From Aquibacillus koreensis (GTDB lineage: Bacteria; Bacillota; Bacilli; Bacillales; Amphibacillaceae), in assembly GCF_025154055.1 (NCBI RefSeq), contig NZ_JAOALK010000008.1:57373-121372 (forward strand): a DNA stretch of 64,000 nt, read 5' to 3'. Position numbers and translations under genes: made by a program. This document shows positions 40,562 through 49,629 of this stretch, piece by piece (the stretch's first letter is position 1; every line of letters starts with the position of its first letter). The notes beneath the pieces were generated by a model. That model was not told the DNA's origin, did no database searches, and worked only from the letters and a program-made list of their open reading frames with translations.

Positions 40562-41848
40562 ATGCAGTTAGTGAATGAAGAGAAAGTTTCTACAAATGGG
40601 TTTAACCTTCATGTGATTCAAACTAAAAAATATAAAACAATAAACGTGGTGGTAAAATTTAAAGCGCCACTTAATCGCGATACGATCACGCAAAGAGCTT
40701 TAATTCCATATGTTCTACAACAAGGGACGAAGAATAACCCATCTGCACGTTCATTAAGGCAAAAGTTAGATGAATTGTACGGTGCAGTTCTTTCGATTGA
40801 TAGTGCAAAAAAGGGAGAAGATCATATTATTACCGTTCGTATGGAGGTAGCGAATGAAGTGTACCTTTCATCTAATGAACAAATTTTAGAAAATGCCGTA
40901 AATGTGTTAAATGAAATCATATTCCATCCAAAGTCAGATGGAAAGGCATTTGACCAAAAAATTATCAATCGTGAAAAGCAAACGTTATTACAAAAAATCG
41001 ATTCTATTGTTGATGATAAAATGAGTTATGCTAATATGCGTCTCATTGATGAAATGTGCAAAGATGAGGCTTATAATCTCCATGTACATGGCTATAAGGA
41101 AGACTTAGCAAATGTAAATGAAGAAAACTTATATGAATACTATCAAAGTATGTTGGTAGAAGATGAGTTAGATATTTATATTTTAGGTGATCTGGAAGGC
41201 AAAGATGTACCTCAACTGATAACCAAAAACTTCTCAAGAGAAGTTCGCACAAGCAAGCAGCAAAAGTCTAAAGGGAATGTGGAAGTAGAAAAGGTTAATG
41301 AGATTACAGAACAACAAGATGTACAACAAGGAAAGCTTCACTTAGGTTTCCGAACAAATATTCGTTTTGGTGATCCGGAATATAATGCCCTGCAAGTTTT
41401 TAATGGAATATTCGGTGGGTTTCCTAGCTCGAAGCTGTTTATGAATGTTCGTGAAAAACACAGCCTTGCTTACTATGCGGCTTCTAGATTTGAAAGCCAT
41501 AAAGGTTTGTTGTTTGTTTTTAGTGGTATTGCGCCAACCGATTATCAAAAAGCAAAAGAAATTATAATCGAGCAAATGGATGCCATGCGTAATGGTGCGT
41601 TCTCAGATGAACAAGTGGATGAAACAAAGAATATGGTGATCAACCAATTAAAAGAAACAATGGATCATCCTCAAGGTTTAGTTGAAGTTTTATATCATCA
41701 AGTTCTTGCGAATCAAAGTTTTTCTCCGGATAAAATGATCGAGGAAATTAGTCATGTATCGAGAGATGATCTTCTTAAAGTTGGAGAAAAAATACAACTA
41801 GATACCGTTTATTTCTTAACAAGTAAAGGGGGAGATGCAGATGAATAA
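40562..41848 (+). CDS. ymfF: M16-family peptidase-like protein, inactive type (YmfF)
   Basis: Protein of 428 residues with the M16 fold but no HxxEH zinc motif; the corresponding region reads ALIPYVLQQGT. It is therefore a non-catalytic half that likely pairs with YmfH, whose gene overlaps it, like the alpha/beta pairs of other two-subunit M16 peptidases. ATG 40562 follows GGGAGG; an open frame upstream to 40523 is not supported. B. subtilis has ymfF-ymfH in the same place (ymfG fused there). Confidence 0.88.
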   Translation: MQLVNEEKVSTNGFNLHVIQTKKYKTINVVVKFKAPLNRDTITQRALIPYVLQQGTKNNPSARSLRQKLDELYGAVLSIDSAKKGEDHIITVRMEVANEVYLSSNEQILENAVNVLNEIIFHPKSDGKAFDQKIINREKQTLLQKIDSIVDDKMSYANMRLIDEMCKDEAYNLHVHGYKEDLANVNEENLYEYYQSMLVEDELDIYILGDLEGKDVPQLITKNFSREVRTSKQQKSKGNVEVEKVNEITEQQDVQQGKLHLGFRTNIRFGDPEYNALQVFNGIFGGFPSSKLFMNVREKHSLAYYAASRFESHKGLLFVFSGIAPTDYQKAKEIIIEQMDAMRNGAFSDEQVDETKNMVINQLKETMDHPQGLVEVLYHQVLANQSFSPDKMIEEISHVSRDDLLKVGEKIQLDTVYFLTSKGGDADE

Positions 41849-43124
41849 GAAAACGTATGAACAACTAAAAGAAAACTTGTATTCGGAACAATTAGACAAT
41901 GGTTTAAGTGTTTTCCTTCTGCCTAAACCGGAAATGTCAAAAACGTATGGTATTTTCTCAACTGACTATGGTTCCATTGATAATACATTTGTTCCAATTG
42001 GCCAAACAGAACCGATAACGGTTCCTGATGGTATCGCACATTTTCTTGAGCACAAACTTTTTGAAAAAGAGGATAGAGACGTATTTCAGGATTTTACCAA
42101 GCGGGGTGCATCAGCTAATGCATTCACTTCATTTACGAAAACAGCATATTTATTTTCTTCCACTAGTAACATAGAAGAGAATGTGCAGACGCTTTTAGAT
42201 TTTGTTCAAGACCCATATTTTTCAGAACAATCGGTGGAAAAGGAGAAAGGCATTATCGGGCAAGAAATAACGATGTATGATGACCAACCTGATTGGAGAT
42301 CCTTTTTTGGAACAATCCAAAGTATGTATCAACATCATCCAGTTCAAATTGATATTGCTGGAACGATAAAATCGATTGATAAAATAACCAAGGATGATCT
42401 CTACACTTGCTACAATACATTTTATCATCCTTCTAATATGACTTTTTTTGTTGCTGGAAATTTCGATCCCGAAAAAATGATGCAATTGATTAAAGCAAAT
42501 CAACAAGCAAAGTCATTTGCTCCAAAAGAAGAAATAAAGCGTACCTTTCCAGAAGAACCAGACCAAGTAGCGAAAAAGAAACATGTGATCAACATGCCTG
42601 TTTCCGTTTCCAAGTGTTTGATCGGTATAAAAGAGAAAATGGATCATAGTGATCATCAGTCATTTATTAAAAAGGAACTGTTAATTGATATGCTATTAGA
42701 TCACTTTTTCTCTCGAAGTGGGGAGTACTATCAAGAGCTATATGAAAATGACTTAATTGATAATAGCTTTAGTTTTGAAACAAATATGGAAAAGAATTTC
42801 GGATTTTCGATTATCGGTGGTAATACACAAAAGCCAGATGAATTAGCTGATAAACTTACATCCATATTAATTAATTTAAAAGAAGCAACGATTGACATTG
42901 AAGATTTTAAGCGCATTAAGCGGAAGAAAATTGGGCAACTTCTTCGCTCATTAAATTCATTAGAGTTTATATCAAGTCAATTTATCCATTACCATTTACT
43001 GGGGATAGATTTATTTGAGATTTTACCAGTGATTGAATCACTAACAGTAGAAGATGCAAATGAATTTATAAAACATTGGATTGACGAAGAGCGCATCGCA
43101 GTTTGTCAAATTGTGCCTTCATAA
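41841..43124 (+). CDS. ymfH: M16-family zinc peptidase YmfH
   Basis: Catalytic partner of 427 residues: zinc motif HFLEH at residues 67-71, and a downstream glutamate in KEKGIIGQEITMYDD. I choose ATG 41841, 6 bases after GGGGGAG; ATG 41835 is directly on that site. It overlaps ymfF by 8 bases, so the two are made together. Substrate unknown. Confidence 0.9.
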   Translation: MNKKTYEQLKENLYSEQLDNGLSVFLLPKPEMSKTYGIFSTDYGSIDNTFVPIGQTEPITVPDGIAHFLEHKLFEKEDRDVFQDFTKRGASANAFTSFTKTAYLFSSTSNIEENVQTLLDFVQDPYFSEQSVEKEKGIIGQEITMYDDQPDWRSFFGTIQSMYQHHPVQIDIAGTIKSIDKITKDDLYTCYNTFYHPSNMTFFVAGNFDPEKMMQLIKANQQAKSFAPKEEIKRTFPEEPDQVAKKKHVINMPVSVSKCLIGIKEKMDHSDHQSFIKKELLIDMLLDHFFSRSGEYYQELYENDLIDNSFSFETNMEKNFGFSIIGGNTQKPDELADKLTSILINLKEATIDIEDFKRIKRKKIGQLLRSLNSLEFISSQFIHYHLLGIDLFEILPVIESLTVEDANEFIKHWIDEERIAVCQIVPS

Positions 43125-43133
43125 GGAGTAATA

Positions 43134-43850
43134 ATGAATAAGAACTGTTTAATTGTGGGTGCAAGCGGGGAAATTGGAATGGAGATAGCCAGGCGTGTTG
43201 CTTCTGAAGGATATCGTTTGCTCTTGCACTATAATCAAAATAAGGACTCGTTAGAAGGACTATATCAAGAATTGGAACCAGAATCTGTTTTAGACGTTAT
43301 ACATGGAGACCTTAGTAACAGTACAGGTATTCACTCGTTTCTTGAAAAGATTCATTTCCCTGTCCAATCCATTATCTTTGCCAGTGGTAAAAGTCATCAC
43401 GGCTTATTTCAAGATACATCGGAGGAAAAGATGGATGAAATGATCCATATACATGTAAAAGCCCCGTGGATGATTACAAAAGCACTTATTCCCGATATGG
43501 TAAGAAATCATACGGGACATATAATTTTAATATCCTCGATATGGGGTGACGTTGGAGCGAGTTGCGAAGTTATTTATTCTTCCGTAAAAGGGGCACAGAA
43601 TAGCTTTGTAAAGGCTTTAGCTAGAGAGCTTGGTCAGAGTAGCATCTCTGTTAATGGAGTTAGTCCTGGCTTTATCGATACAAAAATGAATTTTTCTTTT
43701 TCAGAAATGGAAAAACAAGAAATAATCGAACAGATTCCTTTAAATCGGGCAGGAAAGCCAAGTGACGTTGCACAGGCTGTATCGTTCTTGTTGGATGAAC
43801 GATCAAGTTATATTCAAGGTGAAATTATAAATGTGACAGGTGCATGGTAA
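43134..43850 (+). CDS. ymfI: Short-chain dehydrogenase/reductase YmfI
   Basis: Classical SDR of 238 residues, FabG-like. The cofactor loop is GASGEIG at residues 9-15 (a variant of TGxxxGIG), the catalytic serine lies in LISSIWG, and Y148-x3-K152 is present in YSSVK. The C-terminal GEIINVTGAW matches the family. It follows ymfH by 9 bases and probably belongs to the same operon. The substrate is unknown; a 3-oxoacyl-ACP reductase-like role cannot be told from sequence alone. Confidence 0.88.
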   Translation: MNKNCLIVGASGEIGMEIARRVASEGYRLLLHYNQNKDSLEGLYQELEPESVLDVIHGDLSNSTGIHSFLEKIHFPVQSIIFASGKSHHGLFQDTSEEKMDEMIHIHVKAPWMITKALIPDMVRNHTGHIILISSIWGDVGASCEVIYSSVKGAQNSFVKALARELGQSSISVNGVSPGFIDTKMNFSFSEMEKQEIIEQIPLNRAGKPSDVAQAVSFLLDERSSYIQGEIINVTGAW

Positions 43851-43868
43851 AAATTTTATAACAGAAAG

Positions 43869-43935
43869 CCTCCTTCATGTATGCATAAAGTTTTTCAAAA
43901 ATCAAATGATAACAGTGTAAGCTATATGAAGGAGG
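43869..43935 (+). promoter_or_regulatory. Inverted repeat that masks the ymfJ ribosome binding site
   Basis: CCTCCTTCATGTA (43869-43881) pairs over 13 bp with 43923-43935, which includes the AAGGAGG site of ymfJ. Read-through RNA from ymfI would hide the site. RNA started from the promoter in the loop would not contain the left arm. Confidence 0.65.
43883..43911 (+). promoter_or_regulatory. Putative sigma-G/F-type promoter of ymfJ
   Basis: GCATA (43883-43887), 17-bp spacer, AATGATA (43905-43911), near the forespore sigma-G pattern GHATR-N17-CATWMTA. I recall ymfJ as a sigma-G regulon member in B. subtilis. Confidence 0.4.
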
Positions 43936-43944
43936 AATTTAAAA

Positions 43945-44205
43945 ATGTCTGTTCTTGATAACTTTGAATCATGGAAAGACTTTCTTGGCGACCGTTTGCA
44001 CCAAGCACAAGGTCAAGGAATGAGCCAACAAGCTATTTCTGAATTAGCTTATGATATTGGTGGATACCTATCTAATCAGGTTGACGCTAAAAATGAACAA
44101 GAGGCTGTATTACGTGATCTTTGGAATGCAGCAGATCAACAGGAACAACATGCAATTGCCAATATTATGGTTAAGCTTGTACAAAATGAAGGAACAGGTA
44201 GATAA
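43945..44205 (+). CDS. ymfJ: DUF3243 protein YmfJ
   Basis: Small protein of 86 residues matching the DUF3243 family (MSVLDNFESWKDFLGDRLHQ start). It has no recognised catalytic motif and reads as mostly helical and soluble. It has its own likely promoter and a strong AAGGAGG site buried in an inverted repeat. A terminator follows, so it is a single-gene unit. Function unknown; probably forespore-expressed. Confidence 0.88.
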   Translation: MSVLDNFESWKDFLGDRLHQAQGQGMSQQAISELAYDIGGYLSNQVDAKNEQEAVLRDLWNAADQQEQHAIANIMVKLVQNEGTGR

Positions 44206-44232
44206 GCATCTCCTATTTCTCAACATCGAATC

Positions 44233-44270
44233 AAAGCCCTTGCTTCCAACGATAGCAAGGGCTTTGTATT
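44233..44270 (+). terminator. Intrinsic terminator after ymfJ
   Basis: A 12-bp perfect stem AAAGCCCTTGCT/AGCAAGGGCTTT with a 9-nt loop; the T tract is interrupted. Confidence 0.82.
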
Positions 44271-44288
44271 GTATTCATTAAAAAATTA

Positions 44289-44315
44289 AACATTTGTTGA
44301 ATTTTAACAAATGTT
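44289..44315 (+). other. Perfect 10-bp inverted repeat upstream of ymfK
   Basis: AACATTTGTT and AACAAATGTT flank 7 nt. A TATAAT follows at 44322-44327 and the repeat overlaps its -35 region, so it could be an operator, or a second terminator (GTCCTTTTA follows). Confidence 0.55.
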
Positions 44316-44403
44316 GTCCTTTTATAATGTGTAAAAATCATATATGATAATAGTATGTCCTTAGAGGTGCAAATTTTTGATACCTAACTAAAGGAGAATG
44401 ATA

Positions 44404-45195
44404 ATGGAAAAAACAGAATGGTACCTTGAATATGACATTCAACATAATCGACCAGGATTATTAGGAGATATCTCTTCTTTACTTGGTATGCTTTCCATTA
44501 ACATCATAACAATCAATGGCGTTGAGAATGCGAGAAGAGGTCTCTTATTATTAGCTAGTAAAGATGAACAAATTATGCGATTAAGATCGATCTTGGATAC
44601 AATGGATACCATCAATGTCACGAAACTAAGAAAACCCAAATTGCGTGATCGTTTAGCAGTTAGACACGGTCGATATATACATAGTGATGTGGATGATAAG
44701 AAAACGTTTCGATTTGTTAGAAGTGAACTGGGTTTACTTGTTGACTTTATGGCTGAATTATATAAAAAGGATGGGCATAAACTAATTGGTATCAGAGGGA
44801 TGCCTCGTGTAGGTAAAACAGAGTCTATTGTTGCTGCAAGTGTTTGTGCAAATAAAAGGTGGTTGTTTGTTTCAAGTACGTTGCTAAAACAAACGATACG
44901 TAATCAATTAATTGAAGACGAGTATAACGACGATAATCTATATATTATCGATGGGGTTGTTTCAACTAGGAGAGCTAGTGAAAAACATTGGGAGTTGGTA
45001 AGAGAAATCATGCGTTTACCAGCAACAAAGGTAGTCGAACACCCAGATATTTTCGTTCAACAAACAGAATATAAGCTAGATGATTTTGATTATATTATTG
45101 AACTTAGAACAGAAGAATCCGAAGAAATAAGGTATGATCCACTTGAAAAACCCGCTTTTGGAAATGGTGACGGGTTTTCAATGTTTGATTTTTAA
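44404..45195 (+). CDS. ymfK: DUF3388 protein YmfK
   Basis: Protein of 263 residues of the DUF3388 family, typical for this position in Bacillaceae. The N-terminus (WYLEYDIQHNRPGLLGDISS) looks like an ACT-type domain. The middle has GMPRVGKTES, which resembles a P-loop (GxxxxGKT), then a region of unknown fold. I choose ATG 44404, 7 bases after AAAGGAG; ATG 44398 is in frame just after the site. Function unknown. Confidence 0.85.
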   Translation: MEKTEWYLEYDIQHNRPGLLGDISSLLGMLSINIITINGVENARRGLLLLASKDEQIMRLRSILDTMDTINVTKLRKPKLRDRLAVRHGRYIHSDVDDKKTFRFVRSELGLLVDFMAELYKKDGHKLIGIRGMPRVGKTESIVAASVCANKRWLFVSSTLLKQTIRNQLIEDEYNDDNLYIIDGVVSTRRASEKHWELVREIMRLPATKVVEHPDIFVQQTEYKLDDFDYIIELRTEESEEIRYDPLEKPAFGNGDGFSMFDF

Positions 45196-45213
45196 TAATG
45201 GATGGTGTTAATA

Positions 45214-46131
45214 ATGAATTTAGGTGAAAGGCTTAAAGAAGCGCGTGAAGCGAAGAGTTTGACCTTAGACGATTTGCAAAAAATCACAAAAATCCAAACA
45301 AGATATTTACAGGCAATTGAACGTGGTAATTATGAAGTGATGCCTGGAAACTTTTATATTCGTGCTTTTATAAAGGAGTATGCAACTGCAGTTGACTTAG
45401 ATCCTGAACAATTGATGGAAGAGTATCAAAATGATTTACCAACATCAAGTGATGAGCGGTCAATTCAGTATTCTCGTGTTCAACGGAGTAAGAAGGATAC
45501 AACATCCTCGACAAAGAGCCCTGCTATTTTCTCTTTTTTACCTACTATACTGTTTGTAATACTTATTTTAGGTATTCTTGTTGTAGTGTGGTATTTTAGT
45601 CAAGGTGTATTTACAAATGATGATAATGAAGAACCTGGTGTGGTAGATCAAGATAATGATGGCGGCGATAAAGTTACACTGCCACCTAATCAAACAGAAA
45701 CAGATGAAAATGATGATTCAAATGGAGCAAATGAAGGGGAAGACTCTGAATCAGAAGAACAACAACCTGAGAACTCGGAAGAAGAAACAGTAGAGCCGTC
45801 ATTCACTATTGTAGAGCAAGGTACGAATGAAACTACCTACGACTTTATCAACCCTGATGATAAGGTAGAGGTAGAGCTTAGCACAGATAAAGAGCATTGG
45901 GTTGAGTTAGAAAACGGTAAGGGTAAATCTTTTTATAGTGCTATGTTCTTTGCTGATGATTCTCCACTACAACAGGATATGACTGGAGAAGAGCAAATTT
46001 ATTTACGATTTGGAGAATCAGAAGATTTGACGATAACCATTAATGGGGTAAAATTAGAATTGCCAGAAGATATTGATCCTGCTCAAGTACAAAGAGTTTG
46101 GATTAATATTAAAAATGAGGAAGCAGAATAA
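45214..46131 (+). CDS. rodZ: Cell-shape protein RodZ (YmfM)
   Basis: Membrane protein linking MreB filaments to the elongation machinery. It has 305 residues: cytoplasmic helix-turn-helix (about 5-70, GERLKEAREAKSLTLDDLQ), one membrane segment (about 110-132), a highly acidic Asp/Glu/Asn linker (about 140-200) and an extracellular DUF4115 domain. ATG 45214 has only a weak site (GGATGGTG), 18 bases after ymfK. The very acidic linker may suit a salt-tolerant organism. Confidence 0.9.
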   Translation: MNLGERLKEAREAKSLTLDDLQKITKIQTRYLQAIERGNYEVMPGNFYIRAFIKEYATAVDLDPEQLMEEYQNDLPTSSDERSIQYSRVQRSKKDTTSSTKSPAIFSFLPTILFVILILGILVVVWYFSQGVFTNDDNEEPGVVDQDNDGGDKVTLPPNQTETDENDDSNGANEGEDSESEEQQPENSEEETVEPSFTIVEQGTNETTYDFINPDDKVEVELSTDKEHWVELENGKGKSFYSAMFFADDSPLQQDMTGEEQIYLRFGESEDLTITINGVKLELPEDIDPAQVQRVWINIKNEEAE

Positions 46132-46150
46132 GTTTAGTGGGAGTGTAGAG

Positions 46151-46183
46151 CCCTTTTCATCACGATGTGATGGGAAGGGTTTC
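46151..46183 (+). terminator. Hairpin between rodZ and pgsA, likely attenuator
   Basis: A 13-bp stem with two G-U pairs (46151-46163 with 46167-46179) and GAT loop, followed by TTTCG. A strong hairpin with a poor T tract. Confidence 0.6.
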
Positions 46184-46226
46184 GCTCACTTACATAGGCA
46201 TATTTATTTTGGATGGAGGCACAGAT

Positions 46227-46805
46227 ATGAACATACCAAATCGAATTACATTATCAAGAATTTTCCTAATCCCAATCTTTATTGTTTTATTAGCCGTCCC
46301 ATTTGAATGGGGAAGTTGGTCGATTGGAGAAAATACGTTACCAGTTAGCCATTTCATTGCAGCTCTTATCTTTATTATCGCATCCACTACAGATTGGGTT
46401 GATGGCTATTACGCGAGAAAGCATAACTTAGTTACAAATTTAGGGAAGTTTCTAGATCCAATGGCTGATAAGCTTTTAGTATCGGCGGCACTAATTTTAT
46501 TAGTTGAGATTGGTACCGCTCCAGCATGGATTGTGATTATTATTATTAGTAGAGAATTTGCTGTCACTGGTTTACGATTAGTTGCCGCGGGAGAGGGTGT
46601 CGTTCTAGCAGCAGGGCAAATGGGTAAATTGAAGACGGTTCTTCAAATAGTAGCCATTTCTGCACTATTACTTCATGATTATCCATTCTCGTATCTAGGT
46701 CTTCCCTTTGGTTTAATTACGTTATACCTTGCTCTAGCTGTAACGGTAGTTTCTGGTGTTGATTACTTTATTAAAAATTGGCATGTAATGAGGGATTCTA
46801 AATAA
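46227..46805 (+). CDS. pgsA: Phosphatidylglycerophosphate synthase
   Basis: Membrane CDP-alcohol phosphatidyltransferase that uses CDP-diacylglycerol and glycerol-3-phosphate. It has 192 residues. The family motif DWVDGYYARKHN...GKFLDPMADK is intact. Several hydrophobic segments. ATG 46227 follows ATGGAGG; the longer frame to 46167 would add 20 residues that overlap the hairpin and are rejected. Its stop overlaps the cinA start by one base. Confidence 0.95.
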   Translation: MNIPNRITLSRIFLIPIFIVLLAVPFEWGSWSIGENTLPVSHFIAALIFIIASTTDWVDGYYARKHNLVTNLGKFLDPMADKLLVSAALILLVEIGTAPAWIVIIIISREFAVTGLRLVAAGEGVVLAAGQMGKLKTVLQIVAISALLLHDYPFSYLGLPFGLITLYLALAVTVVSGVDYFIKNWHVMRDSK

Positions 46806-48055
46806 TGCGAGCGTACAAGGCGGAGATTATAGCTGTTGGGACAGAGTTATTATTAGGACAAATTGCAAATACAAATGCACAATGGTTGTCGAAGAAGTTG
46901 GCAGACTATGGCATAGGCGTATATTTTCATGGTGTTGTTGGTGATAACCTTGACCGTGCAAAGTCGTTATTTACACATGCTGGTGAGCGGTCTGACATTA
47001 TATTTGTTACAGGTGGACTAGGACCAACAGATGACGATCTGACACGTGAAGCATTTCAATCTATTTCGAATAAAAAAATGGTGGAAGATAACGAAACGAT
47101 AAAAAAGATAGAACGATACTTTCATAAATCGAATCGTCAAATGACACCCAATAATCGAAAGCAGTCATTGGTCTTTGAAGATGCACAGGTTTTGGCGAAT
47201 AGTGCTGGGATGGCTCCTGGAATGATTGTGGAACATAATCAAAAGATATGGATTTTTATGCCAGGTGTACCAAGAGAAATGAAAGCAATTATGACGGAGC
47301 ATGTCTTACCGTATTTACAAAAAGAATTACAATTAAATGAAGTAATAGAATCGAGAATGCTCCGATTTATTGGTGTTGGTGAATCACAATTGGAACATGA
47401 ATTAAAAGACCTTATAGAGAAGCAACAGAACCCTACTATTGCACCATTGGCCTCAGAAGGGGAAGTTGGACTAAGACTTACTGCAAAGGCCTCATCGAAA
47501 AAAGAAGCAAATGATTTAATTAATCATATTGAAAAGCAAGTTCTTGATAAGGTAGGAGCATTTTTTTATGGATATGATGAAACATCTATATCAAAGCAAG
47601 TGTTAAATTTATTAAAGAATAATAATATGACAATAGCTGCTGCCGAAAGTTTAACAGGTGGAAAATTCTCTTCTGATTTTGTGACCAATAATGGTGCATC
47701 GGAAGTTTTTATGGGCGGTGTGGTCTGTTATTCTATTAAAGCAAAACAAGACGTATTAGATGTTTCATCAAATGTGATAGAGAAATTTGGTACAATTAGT
47801 CGAGAATGTGCAGAAGAAATGGCAGTAAAAGTTTCTGGAAAACATGCTTCTACCTTTGGAATAAGTTTTACAGGTGTTGCAGGTCCTGATCCGTCTGAAG
47901 GGAAAGAAGTAGGTTCTGTTTTTATTAGTGTCTATAACCGCCTAACAGGTGAAAGTATTACGAAGGCATATCATTTTCATGGAGATCGTAATGCTATTAG
48001 GAATAGAACAGTTAAAAAAGGATTTGAACTTCTTCATAATATTTTGAACCAGTAA
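46805..48055 (+). CDS. cinA: Competence-damage inducible protein CinA
   Basis: Protein of 416 residues with an N-terminal MoCF-type domain (AEIIAVGTELLLGQIANTNA, TGGLGPTDDDLTRE) and a C-terminal CinA/PncC nicotinamide-nucleotide amidase domain (AAAESLTGGKFSSD, GVAGPDPSEGKEVG). It probably repairs or recycles pyridine nucleotides; in B. subtilis it is co-expressed with recA in competence. It overlaps pgsA by one base (TAATG). No ComK box can be asserted by eye. Confidence 0.93.
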   Translation: MRAYKAEIIAVGTELLLGQIANTNAQWLSKKLADYGIGVYFHGVVGDNLDRAKSLFTHAGERSDIIFVTGGLGPTDDDLTREAFQSISNKKMVEDNETIKKIERYFHKSNRQMTPNNRKQSLVFEDAQVLANSAGMAPGMIVEHNQKIWIFMPGVPREMKAIMTEHVLPYLQKELQLNEVIESRMLRFIGVGESQLEHELKDLIEKQQNPTIAPLASEGEVGLRLTAKASSKKEANDLINHIEKQVLDKVGAFFYGYDETSISKQVLNLLKNNNMTIAAAESLTGGKFSSDFVTNNGASEVFMGGVVCYSIKAKQDVLDVSSNVIEKFGTISRECAEEMAVKVSGKHASTFGISFTGVAGPDPSEGKEVGSVFISVYNRLTGESITKAYHFHGDRNAIRNRTVKKGFELLHNILNQ

Positions 48056-48147
48056 AATAGAATTTTGATGTTGATATATACCGAGAAAAATGGAAAATCG
48101 TCTAATAGTAATAGAATTATCTATTACTTAACCCTTTTGAAAATAAG

Positions 48148-48161
48148 GGAACATTTATTCG
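48148..48161 (+). promoter_or_regulatory. LexA (DinR) box upstream of recA
   Basis: GGAACATTTATTCG matches the Bacillus SOS box CGAACN4GTTCG at 8 of 10 defined positions. It lies 10 bp upstream of the recA -35. Confidence 0.6.
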
Positions 48162-48170
48162 GTTTTTCAC

Positions 48171-48199
48171 TTGTTAAATCTCAAAAAACAAGTTATGAT
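48171..48199 (+). promoter_or_regulatory. Sigma-A promoter of recA
   Basis: TTGTTA (48171-48176), 17-bp spacer, TATGAT (48194-48199). Start near 48206, leader about 25 nt. Confidence 0.65.
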
Positions 48200-48230
48200 A
48201 GTATTAGTTTAATAGAAGGAGGATCTACAA

Positions 48231-49274
48231 TTGAGTGATCGTAAACAAGCCCTAGATATGGCTTTAAAACAAATAGAAAAGCAATTCGGTAAAGGATCTA
48301 TTATGAAGATGGGGGAACACCCGGAACAAAAGGTATCTACTGTTTCTTCTGGTTCTCTAGCTTTAGATGTAGCATTAGGTGTTGGTGGATACCCAAGAGG
48401 ACGTGTAGTTGAAATATATGGTCCGGAATCATCTGGTAAAACAACGGTTTCATTACATGCGATCGCTGAAGCACAAAAGCAAGGCGGACAAGCTGCATTT
48501 ATTGATGCAGAGCATGCTTTAGATCCAGTTTATGCAAGAAAATTAGGTGTAAATGTGGATGAGTTATTGTTATCACAGCCTGATACAGGAGAACAAGCTC
48601 TTGAAATCGCTGAAGCTCTTGTTCGTAGTGGAGCTGTAGACATTGTTGTTATTGACTCGGTTGCAGCTTTAGTTCCAAAAGCAGAAATAGAGGGCGAGAT
48701 GGGTGATGCACACGTTGGTTTGCAAGCCCGCTTAATGTCTCAAGCATTAAGGAAACTATCAGGTGCTATTAATAAGTCAAAAACGACAGCTATTTTCATT
48801 AACCAGATTCGTGAAAAAGTTGGCGTTATGTTCGGTAATCCAGAGACAACACCAGGTGGAAGAGCGCTTAAATTCTATTCCTCAGTAAGACTTGAAGTAC
48901 GTAGAGCAGAAACACTAAAGCAAGGTAACGATATGGTTGGGAACAGAACGAGAATAAAGGTTGTAAAAAATAAAGTTGCACCACCGTTTAAGCAAGCTGA
49001 AGTGGATATTATGTATGGGGAAGGGATATCCAGAGAAGGTGAAATATTAGATATTGGTTCTGATTTAGATATCGTGTTAAAAAGCGGTGCATGGTATTCT
49101 TATAATGAAGAACGACTCGGTCAAGGACGTGAAAATTCTAAACAGTTTTTAAAGGAAAATAAAGATGTATCTGAGGAAATCTATTTAGCAATTCGAAATC
49201 ACTATGGTATGGACTTAGTTGAGGGATCGGAAAAGGATTCGGAAGATAATCAAGAAGTATTAGACATTAAGTAA
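48231..49274 (+). CDS. recA: Recombinase RecA
   Basis: DNA strand-exchange protein and LexA co-protease, 347 residues. [20 protein letters not shown] at the N-terminus, Walker A GPESSGKT (about 64), IDAEHALDP, Walker [10 protein letters not shown] and the [16 protein letters not shown] segment. It ends in a short acidic tail. Start at TTG 48231 after GAAGGAGG. It has its own SOS-type promoter and terminator. In B. subtilis pbpX follows; here rny is next. Confidence 0.98.
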   Translation: MSDRKQALDMALKQIEKQFGKGSIMKMGEHPEQKVSTVSSGSLALDVALGVGGYPRGRVVEIYGPESSGKTTVSLHAIAEAQKQGGQAAFIDAEHALDPVYARKLGVNVDELLLSQPDTGEQALEIAEALVRSGAVDIVVIDSVAALVPKAEIEGEMGDAHVGLQARLMSQALRKLSGAINKSKTTAIFINQIREKVGVMFGNPETTPGGRALKFYSSVRLEVRRAETLKQGNDMVGNRTRIKVVKNKVAPPFKQAEVDIMYGEGISREGEILDIGSDLDIVLKSGAWYSYNEERLGQGRENSKQFLKENKDVSEEIYLAIRNHYGMDLVEGSEKDSEDNQEVLDIK

Positions 49275-49286
49275 TGAAACACTATA

Positions 49287-49318
49287 AAAATCCTAGTCTA
49301 TCCGATTAGGATTTTTTC
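49287..49318 (+). terminator. Intrinsic terminator after recA
   Basis: A 9-bp perfect stem (49287-49295 with 49307-49315), 11-nt loop, then a T tract. Confidence 0.85.
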
Positions 49319-49399
49319 TGCTATTTCAGGTTAAAATTAGACAAAAAACACTTAAAAGCAGAAAGTTGGTTAAAATTGCTAACGGATATAGACGTTTCC

Positions 49400-49428
49400 T
49401 TGACATTATATAACCTCAGGATTAAAAT
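49400..49428 (+). promoter_or_regulatory. Strong sigma-A promoter of rny
   Basis: TTGACA (49400-49405, consensus), 17-bp spacer, TAAAAT (49423-49428). A leader of about 195 nt follows, AT-rich, with short complementary parts (CTCGA at 49477 and TCGAG near 49539) but no known element. The 355-bp gap from recA otherwise holds nothing I recognise. Confidence 0.65.
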
Positions 49429-49629
49429 TAATTATGTATAATTCTTATATTTATTATACATTCTTTTTTAGAAAGGCTCGACATTCGTCATTTTTCTTAT
49501 GTTTGTCGATGTTTCACTTGCGCTATCCGACAAAATAATCGAGGTAGTGTAAACAATATTGAAATGTAAGACTGTACATGCCGACTAAAAATTGTTTGTA
49601 CAAAATTTATAGCAAGAGGAGGTGAAACC

